NCBI RefSeq assembly: GCF_017302275.1
Contig: NZ_JAFLDR010000011.1
Span: 62,001-126,000, forward strand
Direction: 5' to 3'
Length of the DNA: 64,000 bases
From: Sulfuritalea sp.
GTDB taxonomy: Bacteria; Pseudomonadota; Gammaproteobacteria; Burkholderiales; Rhodocyclaceae
Shown: positions 43,594 through 54,583 of the stretch, in pieces
How the letters are laid out: the number at the start of each line of letters is the position of its first letter
Position numbering within the stretch: the stretch's first letter is position 1
Position numbers and translations under genes: made by a program
The notes under the pieces: generated by a model
What the model was told of the DNA's origin: nothing
The model's database searches: none
The model's input: the letters and a program-made list of their open reading frames with translations, nothing else

Positions 43594-43638
43594 GTGGTTT
43601 CAAGTTTGCTGGTGCTGACCGAATTGCCGCCATGGGCG

Positions 43639-44922
43639 CTAGACGATCGCGGCCATCGGCTGCACGGTGACCGTGTCGCCGGCGCCGACTTTTCCGCGTT
43701 CGTGTTCGAGCACGATGAAGCAGTCGGCATCGGCCATCGAGCGCAGCACGCCAGAGCCCTGGGCGCCCGTCGGGCGCACGCACCATTCGTCGTTTTCGCG
43801 GAACAGGATGCCGCGCTGGTACTCGGTGCGTCCCGGGCTTTTCTTCATCGCTTCGGTGCAGCGCGCCTGGAAATGCGGCACGGTCGGCAGCGGGTCGAGG
43901 CCGGCCAGCTTGAGGATGGCCGGGCGCACGAACTGGTAGAAGGTGACCATCACCGCCACCGGGTTGCCGGGCAGGCCGAACAGCCAGGCGCCGGGGCGAT
44001 CCGCGCCATCCGGTTGGATGCGGCCGAAAGCCATCGGCCGGCCGGGCTTCATGGCGATCTTCCAGAATGCCACTTCACCGAGTTGCGCCATCAGTTGCTT
44101 GATGAAGTCGGCTTCGCCGACCGAGACGCCGCCACTGGTGATGATGGCATCGGCGCAGGACGCGGCGTCGCGGAAGGCGGCTTCGAGCGCGGCCGGATCG
44201 TCCTTGACCACACCCATGTCGATCACCTCGCAGCCCAGGCGCGTGAGCATGCCCCACAAGGTGTAGCGGTTGCTGTCATACACCGAACCCTCGGCCAGCG
44301 GCTGGCCGATGCTGCACAATTCGTCGCCGGTGGAGAACAGCGCCACGCGAACGCGGCGGTGCACGCTGAGCTCGGCCACGCCGAGCGAGGCGACGATGCC
44401 GACCTCGGCCGGGCGCAGCCTGCGCCCGGCGGGGATCGCCGGCTTGCCGGCCTGCAGGTCTTCGCCGGCGCGGCGCGTGTTCTGGCCGGCCTGCTGGCCT
44501 GCCGGGATGGTGACAGCATCGCCCTCGACGCGGGCGACTTCCTGGATCGCCACGGTATCGACGCCCTCCGGCAGCACGGCGCCGGTCATGATCCGCACCG
44601 TCTCGCCAGCGCCGACTTTCCCTTCGAAGGCCCTTCCGGCGAACGCGGTGCCGATGTTCTTCAGCCGCGTTTCGCCGCCGGCGGCAAGATCGGCGCTGCG
44701 TAGCGCCCAGCCGTCCATCGCCGAGTTGTCGTGGCTGGGTACGTTGATCGGCGAGATCACGTCCGCCGCCAGCACCCGGTCCAGCGCCTGGCGCAGGAAG
44801 ACACGCTCGACGCCGGTGACCGGCAGCAGCAGGCCGAGGATCAGTTCGCGCGCGCGATCGGCGTGCAGCGAGTTCGGGTCGTAGTTATCGGCGCAGGACA
44901 GGGCTTGGAGGATCGAGGTCAT
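43639..44922 (-). CDS. moeA: Molybdopterin molybdenumtransferase MoeA
   Basis: The 427-residue enzyme inserts molybdate into molybdopterin-AMP. It has the N-terminal SHDNSAMDGWALRS, GAVLPEGVDTVAIQE, the central STGDELCS, SGGVSVGEADF and MKPGRPMAFG, followed by LFGLPGNPVAVMVTF, all MoeA signatures. It lies 30 bp downstream of moaA on the same strand, so the two cofactor genes are probably one operon. Molybdoenzymes themselves are not in the window. Confidence 0.96.
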   Translation of the reverse strand: MTSILQALSCADNYDPNSLHADRARELILGLLLPVTGVERVFLRQALDRVLAADVISPINVPSHDNSAMDGWALRSADLAAGGETRLKNIGTAFAGRAFEGKVGAGETVRIMTGAVLPEGVDTVAIQEVARVEGDAVTIPAGQQAGQNTRRAGEDLQAGKPAIPAGRRLRPAEVGIVASLGVAELSVHRRVRVALFSTGDELCSIGQPLAEGSVYDSNRYTLWGMLTRLGCEVIDMGVVKDDPAALEAAFRDAASCADAIITSGGVSVGEADFIKQLMAQLGEVAFWKIAMKPGRPMAFGRIQPDGADRPGAWLFGLPGNPVAVMVTFYQFVRPAILKLAGLDPLPTVPHFQARCTEAMKKSPGRTEYQRGILFRENDEWCVRPTGAQGSGVLRSMADADCFIVLEHERGKVGAGDTVTVQPMAAIV

Positions 44923-44952
44923 GGTCGCGAATCGCAGGACGGTCGCGGCGGC

Positions 44953-46041
44953 TTAGCCGCCGATGTAGGACATTTCGATTTTTTTCGCCGCCGGCAGGGC
45001 GGTGGCGGCGGTGCGGACCTCGGAATAGCGGTCGTCGCGGCCGCGCCAGATGGCGGCGATCTCGCGCCGGAGGGCTTCGTCGCCGCCGCCCTTGCGCAAC
45101 AGCGCGCGCAGGTCGTGGCCGCTCTGGGCAAACAGGCAGGTGTAGAGCTGGCCTTCGGTCGACAGGCGGATGCGGGTGCAGGTGGCACAGAACGCCTGGG
45201 TCACCGAGGAGATGACGCCGATCTCGCCGCCGCCGTCGGCATAACGCCAGCGCTCGGCGACTTCGCCGGGGTAGTTGGGGTCAATCGCGTCGAGCGGGAA
45301 TTCCTCGTTGATGCGGGCGACGACGCCGGCCGAGGGTAGCACCTCGTCCATGCACCAGCCGTTGGAGCTGCCGACATCCATGTATTCGATGAAACGCAGG
45401 ATGTGGCCGCTGTGGCGAAAATGCCGCGCCAGCGGCAGTATCTGGTCGTCGTTGCTGCCACGCTTGACCACACAATTCACCTTGATCGGCGCCAGGCCCG
45501 CGGCGGATGCGGCGGCGATGCCGTCGAGCACGTCGCCCACCGCGTAATCGACGTCGTTCATGCGCTTGAACGTGGCGTCGTCGATGCCGTCGAGGCTGAC
45601 GGTAACGCGGTGCAGGCCGGCATTCTTCAGCGCCTGCGCCTTCTTCGCCAGCAGCGAGCCATTGGTGGTCAGGGTGATCTCGACCGGGAGTTTCGCCAGC
45701 CGCTCGATCAGGTTTTCGATGTATTTGCGCAACAGCGGTTCTCCGCCGGTGAGGCGGATCTTTTCGACGCCGAGGTCGACGAAGATGCGCGCGACGCGCT
45801 CGATCTCCTCGAAGGAAAGCAGTTGCTTGCGCGACAGGTAGGCGTAGTCGTCGCCGAAGACCTCTTTCGGCATGCAATACACGCAGCGGAAGTTGCAGCG
45901 GTCGGTAACCGAAATGCGCAGGTCGCGCACGCGCCGGCGGCGCAGGTCGACCAGGTCGCCATCGGGCGCTGCGGCGAGGTCGCGTCCCGGCGGCAGCGTG
46001 GCCCGGGTGGCGCGGATGATGGGAATGATTCGATCGGTCAT
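44953..46041 (-). CDS. moaA: GTP 3',8-cyclase MoaA
   Basis: The 362-residue radical-SAM enzyme converts GTP to 3',8-cyclo-GTP, the first step of molybdopterin synthesis. It has the first cluster motif CNFRCVYC, the second cluster motif [18 protein letters not shown] with three cysteines, and the GGxP-like [14 protein letters not shown] 46041 is chosen by N-terminal comparison. It heads the moaA-moeA pair. The C-terminal GG tail (SYIGG) is the conserved ending. Confidence 0.97.
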   Translation of the reverse strand: MTDRIIPIIRATRATLPPGRDLAAAPDGDLVDLRRRRVRDLRISVTDRCNFRCVYCMPKEVFGDDYAYLSRKQLLSFEEIERVARIFVDLGVEKIRLTGGEPLLRKYIENLIERLAKLPVEITLTTNGSLLAKKAQALKNAGLHRVTVSLDGIDDATFKRMNDVDYAVGDVLDGIAAASAAGLAPIKVNCVVKRGSNDDQILPLARHFRHSGHILRFIEYMDVGSSNGWCMDEVLPSAGVVARINEEFPLDAIDPNYPGEVAERWRYADGGGEIGVISSVTQAFCATCTRIRLSTEGQLYTCLFAQSGHDLRALLRKGGGDEALRREIAAIWRGRDDRYSEVRTAATALPAAKKIEMSYIGG

Positions 46042-46117
46042 GGCAGCACGGACTATAAGCCGGCCTGCGTTGCCGGACAACACCCGCGCCAGGCGGGTCT
46101 TTGCTTCCGCAGCGAAA

Positions 46118-47359
46118 TCAGGCGAGCAGGGCGGCGAGGTCGCAGGCCGGGTCGGCCGCCTGCTGCGGCGTCGGCGAGATGCCCTTGTCCATCAGCTTGC
46201 GGCCGGTGAGGTGGTCGGGCGACTGGTTGATCGAGTCGATCGCGATCAACTCCCCGGCCCGGTAGTAGTAGCAGGAGAACTTGTGCGTCGCCGGGTCGCC
46301 GCGCGTTACCACCTGGTCGAAGCCTGCGTTGAGGCCGGCCATCTGCAGCTTGATGTCGTACTGGTCGGACCAGAACCAGGGCGTGGCGGTGAAGGGACGT
46401 TCGCGGCCAAGCAGCGCCACGGCAGCCGACTTGGCCTGCTCCAGCGCGTTCTGCACCGATTCGAGGCGGCGCAGGCGGCCGTCGGGCAGGCGTCGCGCGG
46501 TGCAATCGCCGGCAGCGACGATGGCCGGGTCGGAGGTCCGGCTGCAGGCATCGACCACGATGCCGTTGGCGACTTCCAGGCCGGAAGCCTGCGCCAACTC
46601 GGCGTTCGGGATCACGCCGATGCCTACCAGCAGCAGGTCGGCGGCGAACTCGCGGCCGTCGCCGGTCCTTAGGGCCGCGATGCGACCATCCTTGCCGACG
46701 AGTTCCTCGACCATGGCGTCCAGCACCAGGTCGACGCCGTGGCGGGTATGCAGGTCCAAATAGAAGGACGAGATGGCCGGCGGCACCACGCGCGCCATCA
46801 GGCGCTCGGCGGCCTCCAGCACGGTGACCTGCTTGTCATTTTTGCGCGCGACGGCGGCGACTTCGAGGCCGATGAAGCCGCCGCCGATGATGACGACGTT
46901 GTGCGCGGTCTCCAGCGCCGCCTTGATCGCTTTCGAGTCGTCCAGCGAACGGAGGCCGAAGATACCGGCCAGGCCGGCGCCGGGCAGCGGCAGGGGACGC
47001 AGGCGGGCGCCGGTGCACAGCGCCAGCCCCTCATAGGGCAGCCAGGAGCCATCGGCGAGTTCAACCCGCTTCGCGGCGCGATCGATCGCCGTGGCGCCGG
47101 CGCCGACTCTTAGATCGATCTCTTTTTTGACCAACACCTCAGCCGGGCGCATGTTGAGCTGCGCCTCTGGCGTGTCGCCGAGCAAGAAGCCCTTGGACAG
47201 CGGCGGCCGCTGGTAGGGCGCGTGCGGCTCGGCGCCGAGCAGCGTGATCGACCCGGCGTAGCCCTCCACGCGCAGCGTCTCGGCCACCGTCAATCCGGCG
47301 AGGCCGGCGCCGACAATCAACATCCCGCGCGAGGCAGGCGAGCCATCCACAACTGACAT
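46118..47359 (-). CDS. FAD-dependent ferredoxin reductase-like oxidoreductase
   Basis: The 413-residue flavoprotein has two dinucleotide-binding folds: [17 protein letters not shown] (FAD) and [19 protein letters not shown] (NAD(P)H), with [13 protein letters not shown] and AAGDCTARR. The C-terminal reductase domain includes [17 protein letters not shown]. This is the rubredoxin/ferredoxin reductase type that feeds dioxygenases or P450s. No ferredoxin or oxygenase gene is adjacent, so its partner is unknown. It lies upstream of moaA on the same strand, 76 bp away. Confidence 0.9.
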   Translation of the reverse strand: MSVVDGSPASRGMLIVGAGLAGLTVAETLRVEGYAGSITLLGAEPHAPYQRPPLSKGFLLGDTPEAQLNMRPAEVLVKKEIDLRVGAGATAIDRAAKRVELADGSWLPYEGLALCTGARLRPLPLPGAGLAGIFGLRSLDDSKAIKAALETAHNVVIIGGGFIGLEVAAVARKNDKQVTVLEAAERLMARVVPPAISSFYLDLHTRHGVDLVLDAMVEELVGKDGRIAALRTGDGREFAADLLLVGIGVIPNAELAQASGLEVANGIVVDACSRTSDPAIVAAGDCTARRLPDGRLRRLESVQNALEQAKSAAVALLGRERPFTATPWFWSDQYDIKLQMAGLNAGFDQVVTRGDPATHKFSCYYYRAGELIAIDSINQSPDHLTGRKLMDKGISPTPQQAADPACDLAALLA

Positions 47360-47497
47360 GGGTTCTTCTCCAAAAGGCGATCCGGGACTAGCTGCGATGC
47401 TACCGCGACCGCGGACTTGGCGAACTGCCTATGCTGGTATTCTCCGCGGATGTCTGAACCGCTTGCTGCCGGCGGTCACTTCCGACCGGAGTTGAAC

Positions 47498-47857
47498 ATG
47501 AGCCATCAAAAGTCCCGTGAAGTCGTGTTGCCGATCAGGATGACGCCGGAACTGCAGGCGGCGCTCGACGGCATGTGCGAGACCTGGCGCCGCGATCCCG
47601 CGGCGGTCCCGCGCGGACTGAACTGTTCGCAGTCCAAGGAAGGCGCGTTCGTGCTGACCGCGGCCGAATCGGTCTTCGTCACGCTGCCCGGCGCCTGCGT
47701 GGTGAAAGGACTCGGCGCGATCGAACTGGTCGGCACCGAGCCGCTGTTCGAACCCGGTGCCGGCTCGAAAACCCTGGTGCTGCGCGACACGGAGGAGGGC
47801 TGGCGCTTTTCCGTCAAGTTCGTACCGCCCATCGTGCGCGAACGCAATACGAAGTAA
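47498..47857 (+). CDS. Hypothetical protein (119 residues)
   Basis: The protein starts MSHQKSREVVLPIRMTPELQ; GGAG lies 7 nt before ATG 47498. It has no signal peptide or membrane helix. The first half is predicted helical (ALDGMCETWRRDPAAV), and the second half looks beta-rich (VFVTLPGACVVKGLGAIELV, WRFSVKFVPPIV). No family was recognised. It is convergent with the YbjQ-type gene, with a dispersed repeat between them. Confidence 0.55.
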   Translation: MSHQKSREVVLPIRMTPELQAALDGMCETWRRDPAAVPRGLNCSQSKEGAFVLTAAESVFVTLPGACVVKGLGAIELVGTEPLFEPGAGSKTLVLRDTEEGWRFSVKFVPPIVRERNTK

Positions 47858-47868
47858 GCCGGAAATCG

Positions 47869-47916
47869 CCGTGTCGCCGGCGACCGAAGGAAGTCCCCGT
47901 GGGGCGCCGATTTTCA
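47869..47916 (-). repeat. 48-bp dispersed repeat, copy 2
   Basis: Reverse-orientation partner of 36442-36490, about 90 percent identical. It begins 11 bp after the stop of the upstream gene and lies between convergent genes. Confidence 0.75.
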
Positions 47917-47971
47917 ATGGCTGCCGGAAATCATTTTGCCCCGGCGCCCCTTGGCTGATTGTTGGCTGAGG

Positions 47972-48289
47972 CTATCCCTGAACAACGACAGCCGTGCCGC
48001 TGGCCGAGACCATGAGCATTCCGTTCTTCTCGCCAAGCACTTCGTAGTCGAGATCAATGCCTACCACGGCATTCGCCCCTAGTTCCCTGGCTTGTTCCGC
48101 CAATTCGTCCAAGGCAATCTGCCGGGCCTTGCGAAGCTCATTCTCATACGTGCCCGACCGGCCACCGACAATGTCACGGACGCTGGCAAACAAGTCTTTG
48201 ACAATGTTGGCACCAAGAACAGCCTCGCCAGCCACGACGCCACAGTACTTGGCGATCTTCTTACCTTCGAATGAGGGTGTGGTGGTCAT
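47972..48289 (-). CDS. UPF0145/YbjQ family protein
   Basis: The 105-residue protein has [39 protein letters not shown] and [20 protein letters not shown], the conserved UPF0145 (YbjQ) pattern of a small oligomeric beta-sheet protein. The family has been called a heavy-metal-binding domain by structure, without a proven role. ATG 48289 has AAGGA 6 nt upstream; ATG 48295 is too close to it. No metal-resistance genes are adjacent. Confidence 0.88.
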   Translation of the reverse strand: MTTTPSFEGKKIAKYCGVVAGEAVLGANIVKDLFASVRDIVGGRSGTYENELRKARQIALDELAEQARELGANAVVGIDLDYEVLGEKNGMLMVSASGTAVVVQG

Positions 48290-48496
48290 TTCCATTCCTT
48301 GAAGTCTCCGTCGATTACATTTGAGATTGAGGGCAAGGCGACAAGGATACGCCTGCCATGCTGTGAATGCGGACGATGCAGCCAGGCTTCCCGGCGTGTT
48401 GTGTCTTATTCTTTGATTAGTCCGTTCGGCCTATTGAGCTATTTTTCCGGGGGGACTAAGTTCGGACTGGCTAATTTGGTCAATGGAGGTTCCACT

Positions 48497-49165
48497 ATGA
48501 ATTTCAATACTACTGCCGTCGGCGTCCTGGTTTGCGGCCTTCTTGCGAGCAACGCCTTCGCCCAAACGCTGCCCGTTGTCCAGACCGGCAATATCTCCGT
48601 CGATAACGGTACCGACACTCAATTCCTGACGGTCAATTGGTGGCCCAATGGGCAAAAAAACATCGGCTTGCTCCAGTTCGATTTGAGCGCCTATGCTTCG
48701 TTCTCCGGCACCGCGACCTTGAACCTTTTTCATCAGTGGAATGACGGTAATGCCTTGGGGCAAAACGCAGTTTTCAATCTGTACCAGAACACCTCCGCTT
48801 GGGATTCCTCGATCGATGACTGGACCGAGAGGCCGAGCTACGAGCCGACGCCGGCCGCCACACTGACGATCAGCGATTCAAATACCTACCTTTGGCGGTC
48901 GGTCGATGTGACTGCTGCGGTCAGTTCCTGGACCAGTGGTGCCATGACCAACTACGGCTTTACGCTCGAGCGGGTCGATCAGGGCAACCCATTCATTTAC
49001 TTCGTTGCAGATGCCGAGCATCCAGATACCGGGGAGAGCCTCCGTCCTACGCTCACTCTCGTCACCGCGCCCATCCCGGAACCCGAAACCTACGCGCTGA
49101 TGCTGGCCGGCTTGGGATTGCTCGGCCTCGCTCAACGTCGAAGGAAGCAGAAAGCAGTTGCCTGA
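48497..49165 (+). CDS. PEP-CTERM exported protein with DNRLRE-like domain
   Basis: The 222-residue protein has a signal peptide (about residues 1-23, ending NAFA), a beta-rich domain resembling DNRLRE (LLQFDLSAYASFSGTATLNL, WDSSIDDWTERPSY, SVDVTAAVSSW), and a C-terminal PEP-CTERM signal: PEPETYALMLAGLGLLGLA then RRRKQ. An exosortase elsewhere in the genome would cleave this tail for surface or exopolysaccharide-linked sorting. GGAGG lies 7 nt before ATG 48497. A terminator follows. Confidence 0.9.
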   Translation: MNFNTTAVGVLVCGLLASNAFAQTLPVVQTGNISVDNGTDTQFLTVNWWPNGQKNIGLLQFDLSAYASFSGTATLNLFHQWNDGNALGQNAVFNLYQNTSAWDSSIDDWTERPSYEPTPAATLTISDSNTYLWRSVDVTAAVSSWTSGAMTNYGFTLERVDQGNPFIYFVADAEHPDTGESLRPTLTLVTAPIPEPETYALMLAGLGLLGLAQRRRKQKAVA

Positions 49166-49189
49166 TACACGATAGCGATGCAAACAAGG

Positions 49190-49212
49190 ACGGGGGCTGC
49201 GGCTCCCGTTTT
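49190..49212 (+). terminator. Intrinsic terminator after the PEP-CTERM gene
   Basis: An 8-bp stem ACGGGGGC/GCTCCCGT (one G-U pair) with loop TGCG is followed by TTTT. It begins 25 bp after the stop codon. Confidence 0.65.
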
Positions 49213-49303
49213 GCATTCCTGGATGTCTGTTTTGGAGAAATCCAATGGCCTGTTCAGGCGTCGCCCGCCAGCTAGGCCGGATCGTCGCGCATCAGCAGCC
49301 ACA

Positions 49304-49618
49304 TCAGCGGATCTGCTGCCGCGAGCGGGCGGGCTGGGTCAGGTAGTCGAGCGGCAGCACGTGGGTCTGCTTGACCTTCTGCAGGGCGATGTTGGTGGTG
49401 TTGCGGGCGACACCGGGCAGGTGCAGCACGCGTTTCATCATCAGTTCGGAAAACGCCGGCAAGTCCTGGGCGACGACGCGCAGCAAGTAGTCGGCGTCGC
49501 CGCTGACCGAGAAACAGTCCATGACTTCCGGCAGCCCGGCGACGGCGGCCTCGAAGGCGTCGGAATGGGTCTTGCCGTGGCGTTCGAGTATGACGTGGGC
49601 GAAGGCGGTAACGCCGAG
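49304..49618 (-). pseudogene. Truncated second copy of the Lrp/AsnC regulator
   Basis: About 104 codons encode the effector-binding half of an Lrp protein (GVTAFAHVILERHGKTHSDA onward to LTQPARSRQQIR), nearly identical in DNA to the intact gene at 52299-52826. The helix-turn-helix half is absent, and no start codon fits. The copy also carries 32 bp from the downstream membrane-protein gene (49276-49307 equals 52100-52131) joined across a 189-bp deletion. It is a partial duplication, not a working regulator. Confidence 0.85.
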
Positions 49619-50179
49619 ACCTCGGCGCACGCCCGCCTCGGACTCGCGCGTATCCGGGGCGGATAGCGCCCGGCGGCGATGCGATACGGGTGACACTCGG
49701 GACCATGCCGACAAAGCTGGGTGAAAGCGGGAGAGCTTTGTCGGTGATTTGGCAGCAAAGGCAGCAGTTTTGACTTGACCGATCCTCTCGGGCGAGGAAT
49801 ACTGGGCTTCACCTATTGGAGGTACTTGGGGAAACGCTGTATAACCCGAAACGCGCTCGAAGGCCGGTATCCGTTGTCTTGATTCCGGTGAATTCCGGCT
49901 TCCGCCGGAATGACGATAGGGCGCTTGATCAGTGATTTCCTGGATTTCTTGTATTGTGACCATCGACAACGCCGGGCATTGACGGTACCGGGCCGTGGAG
50001 GCATTCGAATTCGACGCCTGGCTGCAGCACATTTCGGCGAGCGCCGTCATGGCCGATGGCATGCTGCGCAACACCGGTCACGGGCGTTCCGCCTGTTTAT
50101 CCGATTGCATGACAAGGCCCATCGATATCCGCGCCTTTCTGACCGTCATTGATTTGATTCCGAAGCCATCCGCCGCCTC
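49619..50179. other. Intergenic stretch before the hybrid kinase gene
   Basis: This 561-bp region holds one palindromic repeat (49892-49911) and no supported gene. A 62-codon frame (49995-50183) overlaps the kinase start by ATGA but has no good ribosome site or recognisable domain. Confidence 0.5.
49892..49911 (+). repeat. Palindromic ATTCCGGC repeat, copy 2
   Basis: ATTCCGGC and GCCGGAAT arms with a TTCC loop, followed by GACGA as in the copy at 28231-28250. Confidence 0.7.
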
Positions 50180-52021
<1,842 letters not shown>

Positions 52022-52077
52022 GCGGCGCCCTGCCGGATAAACGACCGGATTCCCGTACATATGCGTCCGTCGCCGCT

Positions 52078-52302
52078 TCAGCTGTCGCGCGCGGGCCTTG
52101 CCGGATCGTCGCGCATCAGCAGCCACATCAGGTACACGCCGAGCAGGGCGTTGCCGATGGCAAAGGCCGCGACCATCAGCGCCGCGACGGGCGCCAGATC
52201 AAATCTGCGGGCAATCCAGGCCAGTACGGTCGACAGCAGGTTGAGCACGATCATCAGCCAGAAGGCCGGATTGCGCGGCTGCCAGAGCCGGGTGAGTTTC
52301 AT
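52078..52302 (-). CDS. Small two-helix membrane protein coupled to the Lrp gene
   Basis: The 74-residue protein starts MKLTRLWQPRNPAFWLMIVL and has two membrane helices (about residues 14-28 and 37-63), with a basic loop between them and the ending MWLLMRDDPARPARDS. The start overlaps the Lrp stop in ATGA (52299-52302), so translation is probably coupled. No family was recognised. Part of its 3' end was copied with the truncated Lrp at 49276. Confidence 0.65.
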   Translation of the reverse strand: MKLTRLWQPRNPAFWLMIVLNLLSTVLAWIARRFDLAPVAALMVAAFAIGNALLGVYLMWLLMRDDPARPARDS

Positions 52303-52826
52303 GTGCCGCCGCCCGAGTAGCGGATGTTCTGCCGCGAGCGGGCAGGCTGGGTCAGGTGGTCGAGCGGCAGCACATGGGTCTGCTTGACCCTTTGCAGGGC
52401 GATGTTGGTCGTGATCCGGGCGACACCGGGCAGGCGCAGCACGCGTTTCATCATCAGTTCGGAAAACGCCGGCAAGTCTTGGGCGACGACGCGCAGCAAG
52501 TAGTCGGCGTCGCCGCTGACCGAGAAACAGTCCATGACTTCCGGCAGCCCGGCGACGGCGGCCTCGAAGGCGTCGGAATGGGTCTTGCCGTGGCGTTCGA
52601 GTATGACGTGGGCGAAGGCCGTAACGCCGAGTCCGATCGCCGCCGCGTCGAGCAGGGCGGCATGGCCGGCGATGATGCCGGCGTCGGTCAGGCGCTGCAG
52701 GCGGCGGCTTATCTGCGAGGCCGACAGATGCACGGTGGCGCCCAGCACGGCGTTGGTGGCATTGCCGTGGTGCTGCACGGCCGCGAGCAGGGCGAGGTCG
52801 TAGCGGTCGATGGTGATTGTCGGCAT
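52299..52826 (-). CDS. Lrp/AsnC family transcriptional regulator
   Basis: The 175-residue protein has an N-terminal winged helix-turn-helix (DRYDLALLAAVQHHGNATNA, SQISRRLQRLTDAGIIAGHA) and the RAM effector domain (VTAFAHVILERHGKTHSDAF, FSVSGDADYLLRVVAQDLPA). It is divergent from the phenylpyruvate/indolepyruvate decarboxylase gene 120 bp away. Lrp-type regulators often sense amino acids, so control of that gene by phenylalanine, tryptophan or their keto acids is a reasonable inference. ATG 52826 gives a normal start. Confidence 0.93.
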   Translation of the reverse strand: MPTITIDRYDLALLAAVQHHGNATNAVLGATVHLSASQISRRLQRLTDAGIIAGHAALLDAAAIGLGVTAFAHVILERHGKTHSDAFEAAVAGLPEVMDCFSVSGDADYLLRVVAQDLPAFSELMMKRVLRLPGVARITTNIALQRVKQTHVLPLDHLTQPARSRQNIRYSGGGT

Positions 52827-52946
52827 GATTTCGATAGAGGGCGCACAGAACGTGCATGTTACAGCCGAATGACCGGTTAACATGAACGCATTGTGGGTAA
52901 GATCTGCAGGAAAATGTACTTCATGCTTTCTGCCGGTCACCCCACC

Positions 52947-54569
52947 ATGAATCTCGTCGAATCCCTGCTTCACGCCCTCAAGGACCATGGCGCCCGCCAG
53001 ATCTTCGGCATCCCCGGCGATTTCGCCTTGCCCTATTTCCGGATCATCGAGCAATCGAAAATCCTGCCCCTTTACACGCTGTCGCACGAACCAGGAGTGG
53101 GCTTTGCCGCCGACGCCTCTGCGCGCGCCCACCTCGGACTCGGCGTCGCGGCCGTAACCTATGGCGCCGGTGCGCTGAACATGGTTAATTCCGTTGCCGC
53201 CGCCTACGCGGAAAAGTCGCCACTGGTGGTCCTGTCCGGCGGGCCGGGCAAGGGCGAGGCGCGCTCTGGCCTGCTGCTGCACCACCAGGCCAAGACGCTG
53301 GATTCGCAGTTCCAGATGTTCCGCGAGATCACCTGCGACCAGGTCAAACTGGATGACGTGGCGCGCGCCCCAGCCGACATCGCGCGGGTGTTGGCGAACT
53401 GCCTGCGCAATTCCGAGCCGGTGTACATCGAGATCCCGCGCGACATGGTTAGCCTGCCCTGCGCGCCGGTGTTGTGTGAGCCTGCGCGGCCGATCGATCA
53501 CGACGCACTCGGCGCCTGTGTCGAAGAAATCCTGGCACGCCTGGCACAGGCGAAATCGCCGGTGCTGATGGCCGGGGTCGAGGTGCGGCGCTACGACCTC
53601 GAGGCAAAGGTAGCGTTGCTGGCGCGCCGCCTCGGCTTGCCGGTGGTCACCAGTTTCATGGGCCGCGGATTGCTCGCCGAGCACGATGCGCCGCTGTTGG
53701 GCACCTACATGGGTGTCGCCGGCCTGCCGGAAGTGACGCAACGGGTGGAAGGCTCCGACGGCCTGTTCCTGCTCGGCGAGATCGTCTGCGACACCAATTT
53801 CGCCGTTTCGGAAACCAAGATCGACTTGCGCAAGACCATACAGGCGCTGGATGGCCGCGTCACGCTTGGCTACCACGTCTATCCCGACCTGCCGCTGGCG
53901 GCGCTGGTCGATGCCCTGCTGGAGCGCGTCGGTCCGGGCGAGAAGGCCTTCGCGGTCAAGCCTGCGGCCTATCCCCGTGGCATGGTGGCCGACAACGCAA
54001 GCATTACACCGACCGACATCGCGACGGCGGTGAATGACCTGATGGCCGCGCACGGAAAGATGCCGATCGCCTCCGACATGGGGGATTGCCTGTTCACCGC
54101 GATGGAAATCGAGCACACCGCGCTGGTGGCGCCGGGCTACTACGCCACCATGGGCTACGGCGTTCCGGCCGGGCTCGGGCTGCAGGCGGCGACCGGGCAG
54201 CGGCCGCTGATCCTGGTCGGCGACGGCGCCTTCCAGATGACCGGCTGGGAACTCGGCAATTGCCGGCGCTATGGCTGGGACCCGATCGTGCTGCTGTTCA
54301 ACAACGCCAGTTGGGAAATGCTGCGCACCTTCCAGCCCGAGTCCTCGTTCAACGATCTGGGCCACTGGGGTTATGCCGAAATGGCGGCCGGCATGGGCGG
54401 CGACGGCGTCCGCGTGAACACCCGCGCCGAACTCAAGGCGGCACTCGACACTGCCATGGCGACGCGCGGCCGCTTCCAGTTGATCGAAGTGACGATCCCG
54501 CGCGGTGTGCTGTCCGCCACCTTGCAGCGCTTCGTCGCCGGGGTGAAGCGCTTGAGCGCGGCGAAATAA
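52947..54569 (+). CDS. Phenylpyruvate/indolepyruvate decarboxylase (ThDP-dependent)
   Basis: The 540-residue enzyme resembles Azospirillum IpdC throughout: ALKDHGARQIFGIPGDFALP, LYTLSHEPGVGFAADASARA, GLLLHHQAKTLDSQFQMF, MGDCLFTAMEIEH and the ThDP motif GDGAFQMTGWELG with LLFNNASWEMLRTFQPES. It decarboxylates phenylpyruvate (phenylalanine breakdown) or indolepyruvate (auxin synthesis); sequence alone does not separate them. In-frame ATGs at 52914 and 52923 are alternative starts, the first close to an AGGA. The Lrp gene is divergent. Confidence 0.88.
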   Translation: MNLVESLLHALKDHGARQIFGIPGDFALPYFRIIEQSKILPLYTLSHEPGVGFAADASARAHLGLGVAAVTYGAGALNMVNSVAAAYAEKSPLVVLSGGPGKGEARSGLLLHHQAKTLDSQFQMFREITCDQVKLDDVARAPADIARVLANCLRNSEPVYIEIPRDMVSLPCAPVLCEPARPIDHDALGACVEEILARLAQAKSPVLMAGVEVRRYDLEAKVALLARRLGLPVVTSFMGRGLLAEHDAPLLGTYMGVAGLPEVTQRVEGSDGLFLLGEIVCDTNFAVSETKIDLRKTIQALDGRVTLGYHVYPDLPLAALVDALLERVGPGEKAFAVKPAAYPRGMVADNASITPTDIATAVNDLMAAHGKMPIASDMGDCLFTAMEIEHTALVAPGYYATMGYGVPAGLGLQAATGQRPLILVGDGAFQMTGWELGNCRRYGWDPIVLLFNNASWEMLRTFQPESSFNDLGHWGYAEMAAGMGGDGVRVNTRAELKAALDTAMATRGRFQLIEVTIPRGVLSATLQRFVAGVKRLSAAK

Positions 54570-54583
54570 GTTAGCCTAGGCGG

